A stretch of DNA of 64,000 nucleotides from Bacteroidales bacterium UBA5226 (GTDB lineage: Bacteria; Bacteroidota; Bacteroidia; Bacteroidales; UBA932). Made by a program: the position numbers and the translations under genes. The DNA is taken from NCBI GenBank assembly GCA_002409325.1, contig DHUU01000002.1, positions 1 to 64,000 on the forward strand, in the 5' to 3' direction. Numbering within the stretch: the first letter of the stretch is position 1; each line of letters begins with the position of its first letter. Below are positions 23,981-31,752 of this stretch, one piece after another. A model generated the notes under the pieces. It worked only from the letters and a program-made list of their open reading frames with translations, was not told the origin of the DNA and made no database searches.

Positions 23981-25512
23981 GACAAACGTCTCTTTACGAA
24001 TTCTTTGATGTGCTTTTTTTCAGTGGGCTTCAGCCCCATGAGCCAGACAAGTATCCCGGTAATCAGTAACGAGACCATTGTGGTGACTACCAGGTCTGTC
24101 CATCTTGCCAGCATGTAATGGGAGAGCAGGGGCAGGGGTAGGGCAAGGATCGTGATAAGGACAATGGGCACGATAACTTCGCGGATATAGGGGGCCATAG
24201 GAATCCCTGTATTGCGCCGCACGTAAATAAGTCTGTAAAGATAACAAAGTCCGTTGACAAGCACCCAGACTACCAGTACTGTCCAGGGTTTCATGCCGTA
24301 TTTGAGCAGGAGCCAGGTAGCAGGCAGGGTGATGATACGCATCAGGGAAACGGTGATCTGGTAGCGGCGGATGTTGCCGCCTGCCCAGGTAGTGACCCAG
24401 AGCGGGCCGCTCAACGATTCCACAAGGTAGTACAACAGGGTAATGCTGCAAAAAACAGCAGTATATTGGGGCACTTCCTTAAGCCAGATTCCCAGGATGT
24501 ATTCCATATTCAACAGGACGGGCAGGGTGAGTGCAAAGATCATATAATATGAAAATTTGGAGGTCTGGTTGACCAGATCCTGCAGATACCTTTGGTTGCC
24601 CTGAGCCGAAGCTTTGGTAATCTGCGGGTTGAAGGAGGACTGAAAGTAGATTACAAAATTGTATACGGCTGTGCTGACCTGGGTGGCAATGCTCATGGCA
24701 GCGTTGGTCACCAGCGGGGTAAAGATGTTGAGCAGGAATATCCGGCCTTGTGTGACGGCCAGCTGGGCTCCGGAATCGCACAGGGTCCAGCCCGAAAAGG
24801 CGGCCATCTGGCGCAGCAGCGGTTTGTCCCAGCAGGGTTTGAAACGGCAGACGGTGAATTGGCGCAGGGCATAGCCCCGGGTGATGAAAAAAATCACCAG
24901 TGAGACCGCCAGCAGGAGCGCGGCGTAAGAAGCCAGTTTGTCCACCGGGGATACCATCAACAGGAAGACGGCACCCAGTTTCAATACCACATCGGCAATG
25001 CTGATCCAGGCATAAAAGGACATTTTCTCATGAGCGATGATGCTGGCGTTGTAAGGGGTTTGGATGATGTTCACGCAGGTGACCAGGATAGAGAACTGAA
25101 AAACCCAGTTGACGGCGCCCAGGCGGTCAGGCGGTATCACCAGACGGGTGTTCAGGAACCACAGGCCGGCTGACTCGGCAAGGAGAATAATGACAAGGGC
25201 CACCAGCAGGTAAAGCGTCATGCTCACATCAAAAACACGCTTAAGGGCGTTTGTGTCCCCGCGTCCCAGCTCCACGCTCATAAAACGCTGGCTAGAAGCG
25301 TTCAGGGCGGTTTGCAGGAAGGTGAGCAGGGTAACGATGCCTCCGACTATGCCGTAGAGCGCGAAGTCATCTACACCCAATATGTCCAGGACTATGCGCG
25401 AAGTGTAAAGAGTGACGGCAAGGCGTAAAAGCATGCGCACGTACAGGGCGGCCGTGTTTCTGGCTATGCGTCGTTTGTGTTCAAGTTCGGTCATGTTCTG
25501 TATGTCCTTCAT
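23977..25512 (-). CDS. Polysaccharide flippase (Wzx/MVF-like)
   Basis: The 511-residue integral membrane protein has about 12-14 predicted TM helices. Its N-terminus is RRIARNTAALYVRMLLRLAVTLYTSRIVLDILGVDDFALYGIVGG (split here only by reading), typical of the oligosaccharide flippase family. It probably moves undecaprenyl-linked repeat units to the periplasm. Next to a GT2 and nucleotide-sugar genes it forms the core of an O-antigen or capsule locus. No Wzy polymerase is obvious in the window. Confidence 0.85.
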   Translation of the reverse strand: MKDIQNMTELEHKRRIARNTAALYVRMLLRLAVTLYTSRIVLDILGVDDFALYGIVGGIVTLLTFLQTALNASSQRFMSVELGRGDTNALKRVFDVSMTLYLLVALVIILLAESAGLWFLNTRLVIPPDRLGAVNWVFQFSILVTCVNIIQTPYNASIIAHEKMSFYAWISIADVVLKLGAVFLLMVSPVDKLASYAALLLAVSLVIFFITRGYALRQFTVCRFKPCWDKPLLRQMAAFSGWTLCDSGAQLAVTQGRIFLLNIFTPLVTNAAMSIATQVSTAVYNFVIYFQSSFNPQITKASAQGNQRYLQDLVNQTSKFSYYMIFALTLPVLLNMEYILGIWLKEVPQYTAVFCSITLLYYLVESLSGPLWVTTWAGGNIRRYQITVSLMRIITLPATWLLLKYGMKPWTVLVVWVLVNGLCYLYRLIYVRRNTGIPMAPYIREVIVPIVLITILALPLPLLSHYMLARWTDLVVTTMVSLLITGILVWLMGLKPTEKKHIKEFVKRRLS

Positions 25513-25532
25513 GCGCCAGGTAATGATCTAGG

Positions 25533-26852
25533 TCATGAACTCAATCCAATGCCTATGTAGGTAAATCCTTTCTCTGTGACTTCCTGTGGGTTGTAAATGT
25601 TTCGTCCGTCCAGAACCAGTGGCGTGTGCATGATTTTGCGCAACTTATCCCAGTCGGGCATCCGGAATTCCTTCCATTCGGTCACCAGAATCAGGGCATG
25701 GGCCTGGTGGGCGGCCTGGTAGATATCGCTGGCAAAATGGATAGACTTGCCCAGCAGTTGTTGTGCCTGATCCATGGCCACCGGATCGTAGGCCCGTACG
25801 CGGCAACCGGCCAGCAACAGGTTGTCTATGAGCACCAGCGAGGGGGCCTGGCGCACATCGTCAGTCTGTGGTTTGAAAGAAAGCCCCCAGACGGCAATGG
25901 TTTTGCCTTTGAGTTCACCGCAGAAATGATTGTACAATTTATTGAACAGCACCATTTTCTGTGCCTCGTTTACCCGGTCTACCGATTCTATGAGCTCCAG
26001 AGGGTATCCGGTTTCTCTTCCTGTACTGATGAGTGCCTTGACATCTTTTGGAAAACAACTGCCTCCGTAACCCGCCCCGGGGTAGAGAAATTTATTGCCT
26101 ATACGGCTGTCCGAGCCGATTCCCGTTCGCACGCTGTTTACGTTGGCACCCACGCGTTCGCAAAGGTTGGCTATCTGGTTGATGAACGAGATGCGGGTGG
26201 CCAGCATAGCATTGGCGGCGTATTTAGTCATCTCGGCCGAGGGTATGTCCATGAAGAGCACCCGGAAATTCTTGAGCAGGAAAGGCCGGTAGAGGTTTTC
26301 CATGATTTTTTTTGCCTTTTCGCTGTCCACGCCCACCACCACACGGTCAGGGCTCATGAAATCCCGGATGGCGTCGCCTTCTTTCAGGAATTCTGGGTTG
26401 GAGGCAATATCAAAGGGGATATTGGCGTTTCTTTTGTCCAGTTCTTCCTGTATGGCCAGCTTCACTTTGGCGGCTGTTCCTACCGGGACCGTGCTTTTGG
26501 TGGTGAAAACCAGGTAGTTGCTCATGTGCTTTCCAACAGTACGGGCTACATCCAGCACATAATGGATATCGGCGCTCCCGTCTTGGTTAGGGGGTGTACC
26601 CACGGCGCTGAAGACTATTTCAGCCTGGTTCATGCACCTTGAGAGATCTGTTGTGAAATGAAGCCTTCCGGCCTGTGTATTGCGCTGTACCATGGGTTCG
26701 AGTCCCGGTTCATAGATTGGCAGGATTCCTTTTTTCAGATTCTCAATTTTTTGCCGGTCAATGTCTACGCAGGTAACATGAGCTCCCATTTCTGCGAAAC
26801 AGGTTCCGGAAACAAGTCCTACGTACCCGGTACCAACAATAACTATATTCAT
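25533..26852 (-). CDS. ugd: UDP-glucose 6-dehydrogenase
   Basis: The 439-residue protein has the NAD-binding start MNIVIVGTGYVGLVSGTCFAE, the catalytic cysteine in GGSCFPKDVKAL, and GLSFKPQTDDVRQAPSLVLI in the C-terminal domain. It oxidises UDP-glucose to UDP-glucuronate for surface polysaccharide. It lies 12 nt after rfbB and 20 nt before the flippase gene. Confidence 0.93.
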   Translation of the reverse strand: MNIVIVGTGYVGLVSGTCFAEMGAHVTCVDIDRQKIENLKKGILPIYEPGLEPMVQRNTQAGRLHFTTDLSRCMNQAEIVFSAVGTPPNQDGSADIHYVLDVARTVGKHMSNYLVFTTKSTVPVGTAAKVKLAIQEELDKRNANIPFDIASNPEFLKEGDAIRDFMSPDRVVVGVDSEKAKKIMENLYRPFLLKNFRVLFMDIPSAEMTKYAANAMLATRISFINQIANLCERVGANVNSVRTGIGSDSRIGNKFLYPGAGYGGSCFPKDVKALISTGRETGYPLELIESVDRVNEAQKMVLFNKLYNHFCGELKGKTIAVWGLSFKPQTDDVRQAPSLVLIDNLLLAGCRVRAYDPVAMDQAQQLLGKSIHFASDIYQAAHQAHALILVTEWKEFRMPDWDKLRKIMHTPLVLDGRNIYNPQEVTEKGFTYIGIGLSS

Positions 26853-26864
26853 AAGGCTTTGGTT

Positions 26865-27941
26865 TTATAGTGTTTTGGCTTTGGGGGCAGTGGCGGCAGA
26901 AACCCGGAGATTTCCCTGCGCCAGATACCACAACACGGTCTTTTCAAGTCCCTGGCGGAAGGTCATTTGATGCTGCCAGCCGAGTTCTGTTTTTATTTTG
27001 GTGGCATCTATGGCGTAGCGCAGGTCGTGCCCGGGACGGTCGGTAACATAGGTGATCAGAGGCAGGGAGTCGCCTGCAGGGCGGCCCAGCAGACGGTCGG
27101 TGATTTCTACGAGCAGGCGTACCAGTTCTATGTTCTGCCATTCATTGTTGCCGCCTATGTTGTAGGTTTCTCCGTTGCGGCCTTTATGAAAGATCAGATC
27201 AATGGCACGGGCATGGTCTTCCACATAAAGCCAGTCCCGTACATTTTCTCCCTTGCCATAGACGGGCAGGGGCTTGCGGTTGGCTATGCTATGGATGATA
27301 ACGGGGATGAGCTTTTCCGGGTACTGGCAGGGTCCGTAATTGTTGGAGCAATTGGAAATCCTCACGGGCAGCCCGTAGGTGTGGTAAAACGCCCGTACAA
27401 AGTGGTCTGCCGAGGCTTTTGATGCAGAGTAGGGGGAACGGGGATCGTATGGGGTGGTTTCCTGGAACGGCTTGTCATCAAAATGCAGTTCCCCGTAAAC
27501 TTCGTCGGTAGAGATTTGGTAAAACAGGTGTTTGTTGTAATCTTCCTTTTTCCAGAATGTTTTGGCGGTTTGCAGCAAGGTGAGCGTTCCCATGACGTTG
27601 GAACGGGCAAAGGCAAAAGGATCGGTGATGCTGCGATCCACATGGCTCTCGGCAGCCAGGTGGATGACTGCATCTATGGGGTATTGCCTGAAGATGTCTT
27701 CCATTGCAGGATGGTCGCAGACATCGGCCCGAATGAAGGCATAGTTGGGTTCGTTTTCAATATCTTTCAGGTATTCGGGATTGGCTGCATAGGTTAGTTT
27801 ATCCACATTGATGATACGGTACTGCGGGAATTTCTTCACAAAATGCCGTACCACATGCGATCCTATGAATCCGCACCCGCCGGTAATGAGAATCGTAAAG
27901 TTGCCGCGCCATTCTATAACATATTTCTTATTATCTTCCAT
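26865..27941 (-). CDS. rfbB: dTDP-glucose 4,6-dehydratase
   Basis: This 358-residue extended SDR protein has ILITGGCGFIGSHV for NAD binding, the catalytic STDEVYGE and YSASKAS (YxxxK). It converts dTDP-glucose to dTDP-4-keto-6-deoxyglucose. It begins 4 nt after rfbA. The first 14 residues before the glycine motif are slightly longer than usual. rfbC and rfbD are absent here, so the end product could be dTDP-rhamnose (genes elsewhere) or another deoxysugar. Confidence 0.93.
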   Translation of the reverse strand: MEDNKKYVIEWRGNFTILITGGCGFIGSHVVRHFVKKFPQYRIINVDKLTYAANPEYLKDIENEPNYAFIRADVCDHPAMEDIFRQYPIDAVIHLAAESHVDRSITDPFAFARSNVMGTLTLLQTAKTFWKKEDYNKHLFYQISTDEVYGELHFDDKPFQETTPYDPRSPYSASKASADHFVRAFYHTYGLPVRISNCSNNYGPCQYPEKLIPVIIHSIANRKPLPVYGKGENVRDWLYVEDHARAIDLIFHKGRNGETYNIGGNNEWQNIELVRLLVEITDRLLGRPAGDSLPLITYVTDRPGHDLRYAIDATKIKTELGWQHQMTFRQGLEKTVLWYLAQGNLRVSAATAPKAKTL

Positions 27942-27945
27942 AAGA

Positions 27946-28857
27946 TCAGCTTCTTATATGAGGCTCCAGAGTGCCTGTCTTCTGTGCAGCAGCGGCCAGT
28001 TCAAGGATGTATTGACCGTATTCGTTGTGCTGCATGGGAAGGGCATCGGTTCTGATTTGTTCCGGTGTGCGCCAGCCGTTGCGCAGGGCGATTTCCTCCA
28101 GGCAGGCGATCTTAAGACCTTGTCGTGCCTGGATGGTTTCTACAAAGCTGGAGGCCTCGGCTAGGGAACTGTGGGTCCCGGTATCGAGCCAGGCGAAGCC
28201 ACGGCCCAGGGTGGTAACGTGCAGTTGCCTGTGGTGCAGGTAATGGTCGTTGACCGAGGTGATTTCCAATTCTCCACGTGCCGATGGCTTTACGGCATAG
28301 GCTACATCCACCACGTTGTTGGGGTAGAAATAAAGGCCGGTAACGGCCAGATTTGACCTCGGCTTTTGCGGTTTTTCCTGGATGGATAACGGAATTTCTC
28401 CAGGGCCGAGCTCTACCACTCCGTAGCGCTGCGGGTCTTTGATGGGGTATCCGAAAATGTGTGCAAAACCGTTGTTTGCCGAGACAAGGGCGCTTTGAAG
28501 CATAGTCCGGAAGCCCTGACCGTAGAAGATGTTGTCGCCCAGGACCAGGCATACGTTGTCCCTGCCAACAAAGTCCCTGCCAATGATCAGTGCCTGAGCC
28601 AGGCCTTCCGGCCGGGGCTGTGGGGCGTATTGGAAGCGTACCCCAAAGGATTCGCCCGTTCCCAGCAGCCGCTCAAAGGATGGCAGGTCCTGCGGAGTGG
28701 AAATGATCAGGATATCCTGAATTCCGGCGAGCATCAGAACCGACAACGGGTAGTAGATCATGGGTTTATCGTAAACGGGAAGTAATTGTTTGGAAACTCC
28801 TTTTGTGATGGGATACAGGCGTGTGCCAGAACCTCCGGCCAGAATTATTCCTTTCAT
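27946..28857 (-). CDS. rfbA: Glucose-1-phosphate thymidylyltransferase
   Basis: The 303-residue nucleotidyltransferase has MKGIILAGGSGTRLYPIT and LPVYDKPMIYYPLS. It makes dTDP-glucose from dTTP and glucose 1-phosphate. The frame is open to an ATG at 28884, but that codon lies inside the promoter (-7 box 28882-28889), so ATG 28857 is the start. It is the first gene of the leftward polysaccharide cluster. Confidence 0.94.
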   Translation of the reverse strand: MKGIILAGGSGTRLYPITKGVSKQLLPVYDKPMIYYPLSVLMLAGIQDILIISTPQDLPSFERLLGTGESFGVRFQYAPQPRPEGLAQALIIGRDFVGRDNVCLVLGDNIFYGQGFRTMLQSALVSANNGFAHIFGYPIKDPQRYGVVELGPGEIPLSIQEKPQKPRSNLAVTGLYFYPNNVVDVAYAVKPSARGELEITSVNDHYLHHRQLHVTTLGRGFAWLDTGTHSSLAEASSFVETIQARQGLKIACLEEIALRNGWRTPEQIRTDALPMQHNEYGQYILELAAAAQKTGTLEPHIRS

Positions 28858-28881
28858 ATCCGGTTTTTTGTTGAATAGGCT

Positions 28882-28889
28882 CAAAGTTA
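28882..28889 (-). promoter_or_regulatory. Promoter -7 box for the rfbA cluster
   Basis: TAACTTTG on the minus strand lies 24 nt before ATG 28857. It is back-to-back with a plus-strand box five bases away. Confidence 0.6.
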
Positions 28890-28894
28890 ATAAT

Positions 28895-28902
28895 TATCTT
28901 TG
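28895..28902 (+). promoter_or_regulatory. Promoter -7 box for the ABC importer gene, 4 nt from the ATG
   Basis: TATCTTTG ends 4 nt before ATG 28907. The transcript should be leaderless. Confidence 0.6.
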
Positions 28903-28906
28903 AGGG

Positions 28907-30490
28907 ATGAAACGTTTGTTGCTGCTGACAATCCTCCTTTTACTGCAGACCGGGGTTTTGCCCGCGGCCGCCTGTTCGTGCCAGGATCAGTTGCATCAGG
29001 CTCAGGAGCCGGTACATGAAGAGCGTTCTGTACTGGATTTGATAGCAGACAGCCTACTGTCGGGCAACAATGTTGCCGTGATGACCGGGTCCCTGGGCGA
29101 GATTATGCTAAGCCAGGGTTATCCACAGGTGACCATCCAGTGCTTTGATGATATCATGGACGGATTTGCGGCCTTGCATGCCGGCAAAGTCCGTTATGTG
29201 CTGACCGCCTATACAACCGCCTATGTGGTCTCGCGCTCCAATCCTTCCTATAGAATACTGCCTTACCATCTGACCAATGAAGGGGCCGGTGTGGCCGTGG
29301 CAAAAAACAATACAACGGGACTGCTCGGCCAGATAGATTCTGTACTGGCGGCCTTCAGACAGAACGGAACACTGGATAAGATCATCGGGAACTGGATCAG
29401 GCAGGATGGTTCTGATTACGTGGTTACACAGTTTGACACACAGGGCACAACCTCCTATACTGTCGTGTTGCCGCCGTTGCGCGTGGGAACATCTGCAAAC
29501 CGCGAACCCATGTGCTTTGTGCGAAACAACACCATTTCGGGCCTTGACTGGGAATTGATGATGCGTATAGGGCATGCCCTGGGAAGGGAGGTTGAATTCG
29601 TGGACATGAAGTATGCGGCCCTTATAGCTGCCTTGCAATCGGGAAAGGTTGATGCGGTGGCCTCCAATATGACGGCAACTGCAGAGCGCAAAAAACAGGT
29701 AGATTTTTCAGCTGTTTATTTTGTTAACCCTCAGGTTCTTATTGAATGGGTTCCTGCTACGGCAGCAGGCGATGAAACCGGAGTTTCCGGAAAGGGTTTC
29801 TGGGAAAAATTTACCGATTCGCTGTACCGGAACCTGCTGCTGGAAAAGAGGTATATGTTGATTCTGGACGGGTTGTGGATCACCATCCTGATTGCTGTCT
29901 TGTCTGTGATCTTTGGCACCATTGCAGGTGCGGGGATTTGTACCCTGCGGATGTCCCGCCATACAGTTTCCCGGGCTTTTGCCATGGGCTATATCACCCT
30001 CTTTCGTGCCATCCCGCAGGTGGTTATCCTGATGGTGATGTTTTATGTGGTATTTGCCACGGTCCGGATTAGCGGGATTTTTGTTTCCGTTCTGTCCTTT
30101 TCCTTAATTTTTGCTTCCTATTCATCGGAGCTGTTCCGTACATCTCTTGAGGCCATACCCTTGGGTCAGCGTTATGCCGGCTATGCCATGGGATTCAACA
30201 AGTATCAGACTTTCAGATATATCCTGCTGCCACAGGCTGCCCGCATAGCATTTCCCGTATATAAGGGAGAGATCATATCGCTGATTAAGATGACGGCAGT
30301 TGTAGGGTATATTGCTGTCCAGGACCTGACTAAAGCCGGTGACATCATCCGCAGCCGTACATTTGACGCCTTCTTCCCCCTGGTTATGGTGGCGCTTATC
30401 TATATGGTTATCATTTGGGGGCTTACGAAGCTGCTGAGTGTCCGGAGGTGGAAATTTTCTATTCACCTTCTAGCTTCCGGTAATAGTTGA
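28907..30490 (+). CDS. Amino-acid ABC importer: lobe-swapped binding domain fused to permease
   Basis: The 527-residue product has a signal peptide (about 1-20). Residues 35-165 look like the second lobe of a family 3 solute-binding protein (GSLGEIMLSQ, FRQNGTLDKIIGNWI). Residues about 183-285 look like the first lobe (LRVGTSANREPM, SGKVDAVASNMTATAERKKQVDFS). The order is thus swapped relative to a normal SBP. A HisM/GlnP-type permease follows (about 305-515) with the cytoplasmic loop GYAMGFNKYQTFRYILLP that docks the ATPase. It probably imports polar amino acids. No ATPase gene is adjacent. The 3' end overlaps the convergent lipoprotein gene by 32 nt. Confidence 0.85.
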   Translation: MKRLLLLTILLLLQTGVLPAAACSCQDQLHQAQEPVHEERSVLDLIADSLLSGNNVAVMTGSLGEIMLSQGYPQVTIQCFDDIMDGFAALHAGKVRYVLTAYTTAYVVSRSNPSYRILPYHLTNEGAGVAVAKNNTTGLLGQIDSVLAAFRQNGTLDKIIGNWIRQDGSDYVVTQFDTQGTTSYTVVLPPLRVGTSANREPMCFVRNNTISGLDWELMMRIGHALGREVEFVDMKYAALIAALQSGKVDAVASNMTATAERKKQVDFSAVYFVNPQVLIEWVPATAAGDETGVSGKGFWEKFTDSLYRNLLLEKRYMLILDGLWITILIAVLSVIFGTIAGAGICTLRMSRHTVSRAFAMGYITLFRAIPQVVILMVMFYVVFATVRISGIFVSVLSFSLIFASYSSELFRTSLEAIPLGQRYAGYAMGFNKYQTFRYILLPQAARIAFPVYKGEIISLIKMTAVVGYIAVQDLTKAGDIIRSRTFDAFFPLVMVALIYMVIIWGLTKLLSVRRWKFSIHLLASGNS

Positions 30491-31604
30491 ACATGTGTTT
30501 TGGCAGTGCCTGAGGGTAAAAAATGGCAATCAGATCGGCCAGGATCAGGTGGGGATTTACCGCTCCCGATTCAAAAAAATCGCTCCCGCCTTCGGGAGTG
30601 CTGCGCAAGTTGTTGTTCCAGACGTTCCCGTTGCGGAAGGCGGGAGCCTCGGCAAAACGGGAATCTACCTGGGCCAGCGAAACCAGGTTGTTGTACTGGT
30701 TGGTATTGATCCAGAAATCGGCCTGTTGGGCATACAGGTATGCCTGTTCCACGCTAATGGCAGTGGTTTTTGCTCCGGATTCAGAGCCCAGAATCATGCC
30801 GCCTGCGTCTTTGACCAGGATGTGAAGGTGGCTGTCAATTCCGGGAACGTACCATACGTCTTTGAACGGGGCGTTTACCAGGACTTTAACCGGTTCATAG
30901 TGTTCGTTAAGTGATTCTGCCGGATTTTGCATTGTGGCTGTTTGTTTTGCCAGCTTGCAATATTCAAGATATGTATGGCTTATCCTGCTGAATTGCTCTA
31001 TTGCCATGAGTTCCTTATCAAAGAAAGAAGCAAATGCCACGAGAAACTCGGCTTTTCCTAAGGGATGATTTTCAAGGTATTCGGGGATTTGTACTATGTT
31101 TAACCCCAGTTGTTTTATCTTTTCTATGTAGTCTGCCGATTCTCCCTGTATGGCATAGGCAAAGACAATATCGGGCTCCAGTTGCAGCAGGGCTTCGTAA
31201 TTAATAGCCGATTCGTATCCCAGATCTACAGCCTTGCGGATATTCTTGTTGTATATGTATTGCGCACCCGATACGCCCACTATGGCGTTTGTTTCATTAA
31301 GTGCATCCAGGTAGGCGATATGAGTGGAGGAAAGGCATACGACCTTATTTACCTTGCTAACAACGTGACGTGTAGTGTTGTAGGTAGAGGGGTCGGTCAG
31401 ATAGAGGACCTTCTGTCCTTCTTCCCTGACGAGATAGAAATTGTTGGCGAACCTTGGTTTATAGATGTAGTCAATGTCTCCTTCGGACAGGCCGTATTCT
31501 TCCAGCGGATGTTTTCGGAAAGACCTGCTTCTGTTTGTGGGGCATGATTGAAAAGCAAGTGTGCACATCAACACGCAAGTGCCTATCAGGCTCCCTCTAA
31601 GCAT
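30459..31604 (-). CDS. ABC transporter substrate-binding lipoprotein (class III, FecB/BtuF-like)
   Basis: The 381-residue product has lipobox AFQSC. Its two-lobe Peripla_BP_2 fold includes VVCLSSTHIAYLDALNETNAIVGVSG and LLQLEPDIVFAYAI. Likely ligands are Fe-siderophore, heme or cobalamin; the sequence does not decide. The frame opens at 31670 inside the tRNA gene, so ATG 31604 is taken as the start. It begins 30 nt after the tRNA-Thr 3' end and has no separate -7 box that I can see. The permease and ATPase are not adjacent. Confidence 0.85.
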   Translation of the reverse strand: MLRGSLIGTCVLMCTLAFQSCPTNRSRSFRKHPLEEYGLSEGDIDYIYKPRFANNFYLVREEGQKVLYLTDPSTYNTTRHVVSKVNKVVCLSSTHIAYLDALNETNAIVGVSGAQYIYNKNIRKAVDLGYESAINYEALLQLEPDIVFAYAIQGESADYIEKIKQLGLNIVQIPEYLENHPLGKAEFLVAFASFFDKELMAIEQFSRISHTYLEYCKLAKQTATMQNPAESLNEHYEPVKVLVNAPFKDVWYVPGIDSHLHILVKDAGGMILGSESGAKTTAISVEQAYLYAQQADFWINTNQYNNLVSLAQVDSRFAEAPAFRNGNVWNNNLRSTPEGGSDFFESGAVNPHLILADLIAIFYPQALPKHMFNYYRKLEGE

Positions 31605-31634
31605 TCTTGGTTTAACCACAAGTTGTTGTTTTTG

Positions 31635-31707
31635 AGCCTTCCACGGGACTCGAACCCGCGACCTGCTCATTACGAATGAGCTGCTCTACCAGCTGAGCTA
31701 AGAAGGC
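31635..31707 (-). tRNA. tRNA-Thr (anticodon CGT)
   Basis: The 73-nt cloverleaf has acceptor GCCTTCT/GGAAGGC and anticodon stem GCTCA/TGAGC with loop TTCGTAA, giving anticodon CGT for codon ACG. The T arm is GCGGG-TTCGAGT-CCCGT. CCA is not encoded. Confidence 0.95.
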
Positions 31708-31716
31708 AATGGGGTG

Positions 31717-31724
31717 CAAATATA
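31717..31724 (-). promoter_or_regulatory. Promoter -7 box for tRNA-Thr
   Basis: TATATTTG on the minus strand lies 9 nt before the mature tRNA 5' end. It may also drive the lipoprotein gene downstream. Confidence 0.6.
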
Positions 31725-31752
31725 AGAAAAGAATTTATATGAGGTTCATCTC

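Noticed and set aside
27858..28884. Start of rfbA at ATG 28884
   Set aside because: That codon overlaps the -7 promoter box of the same gene. ATG 28857 opens the conserved nucleotide-binding motif.
30575..30605. Hairpin-like CGCTCCCG...CGGGAGTG after the ABC importer as its terminator
   Set aside because: No T run follows on the plus strand, and it lies well inside the opposing coding sequence.
31605..31670. N-terminal extension of the binding lipoprotein into the tRNA
   Set aside because: The extra residues are translated tRNA sequence. ATG 31604 gives a clean lipoprotein signal.
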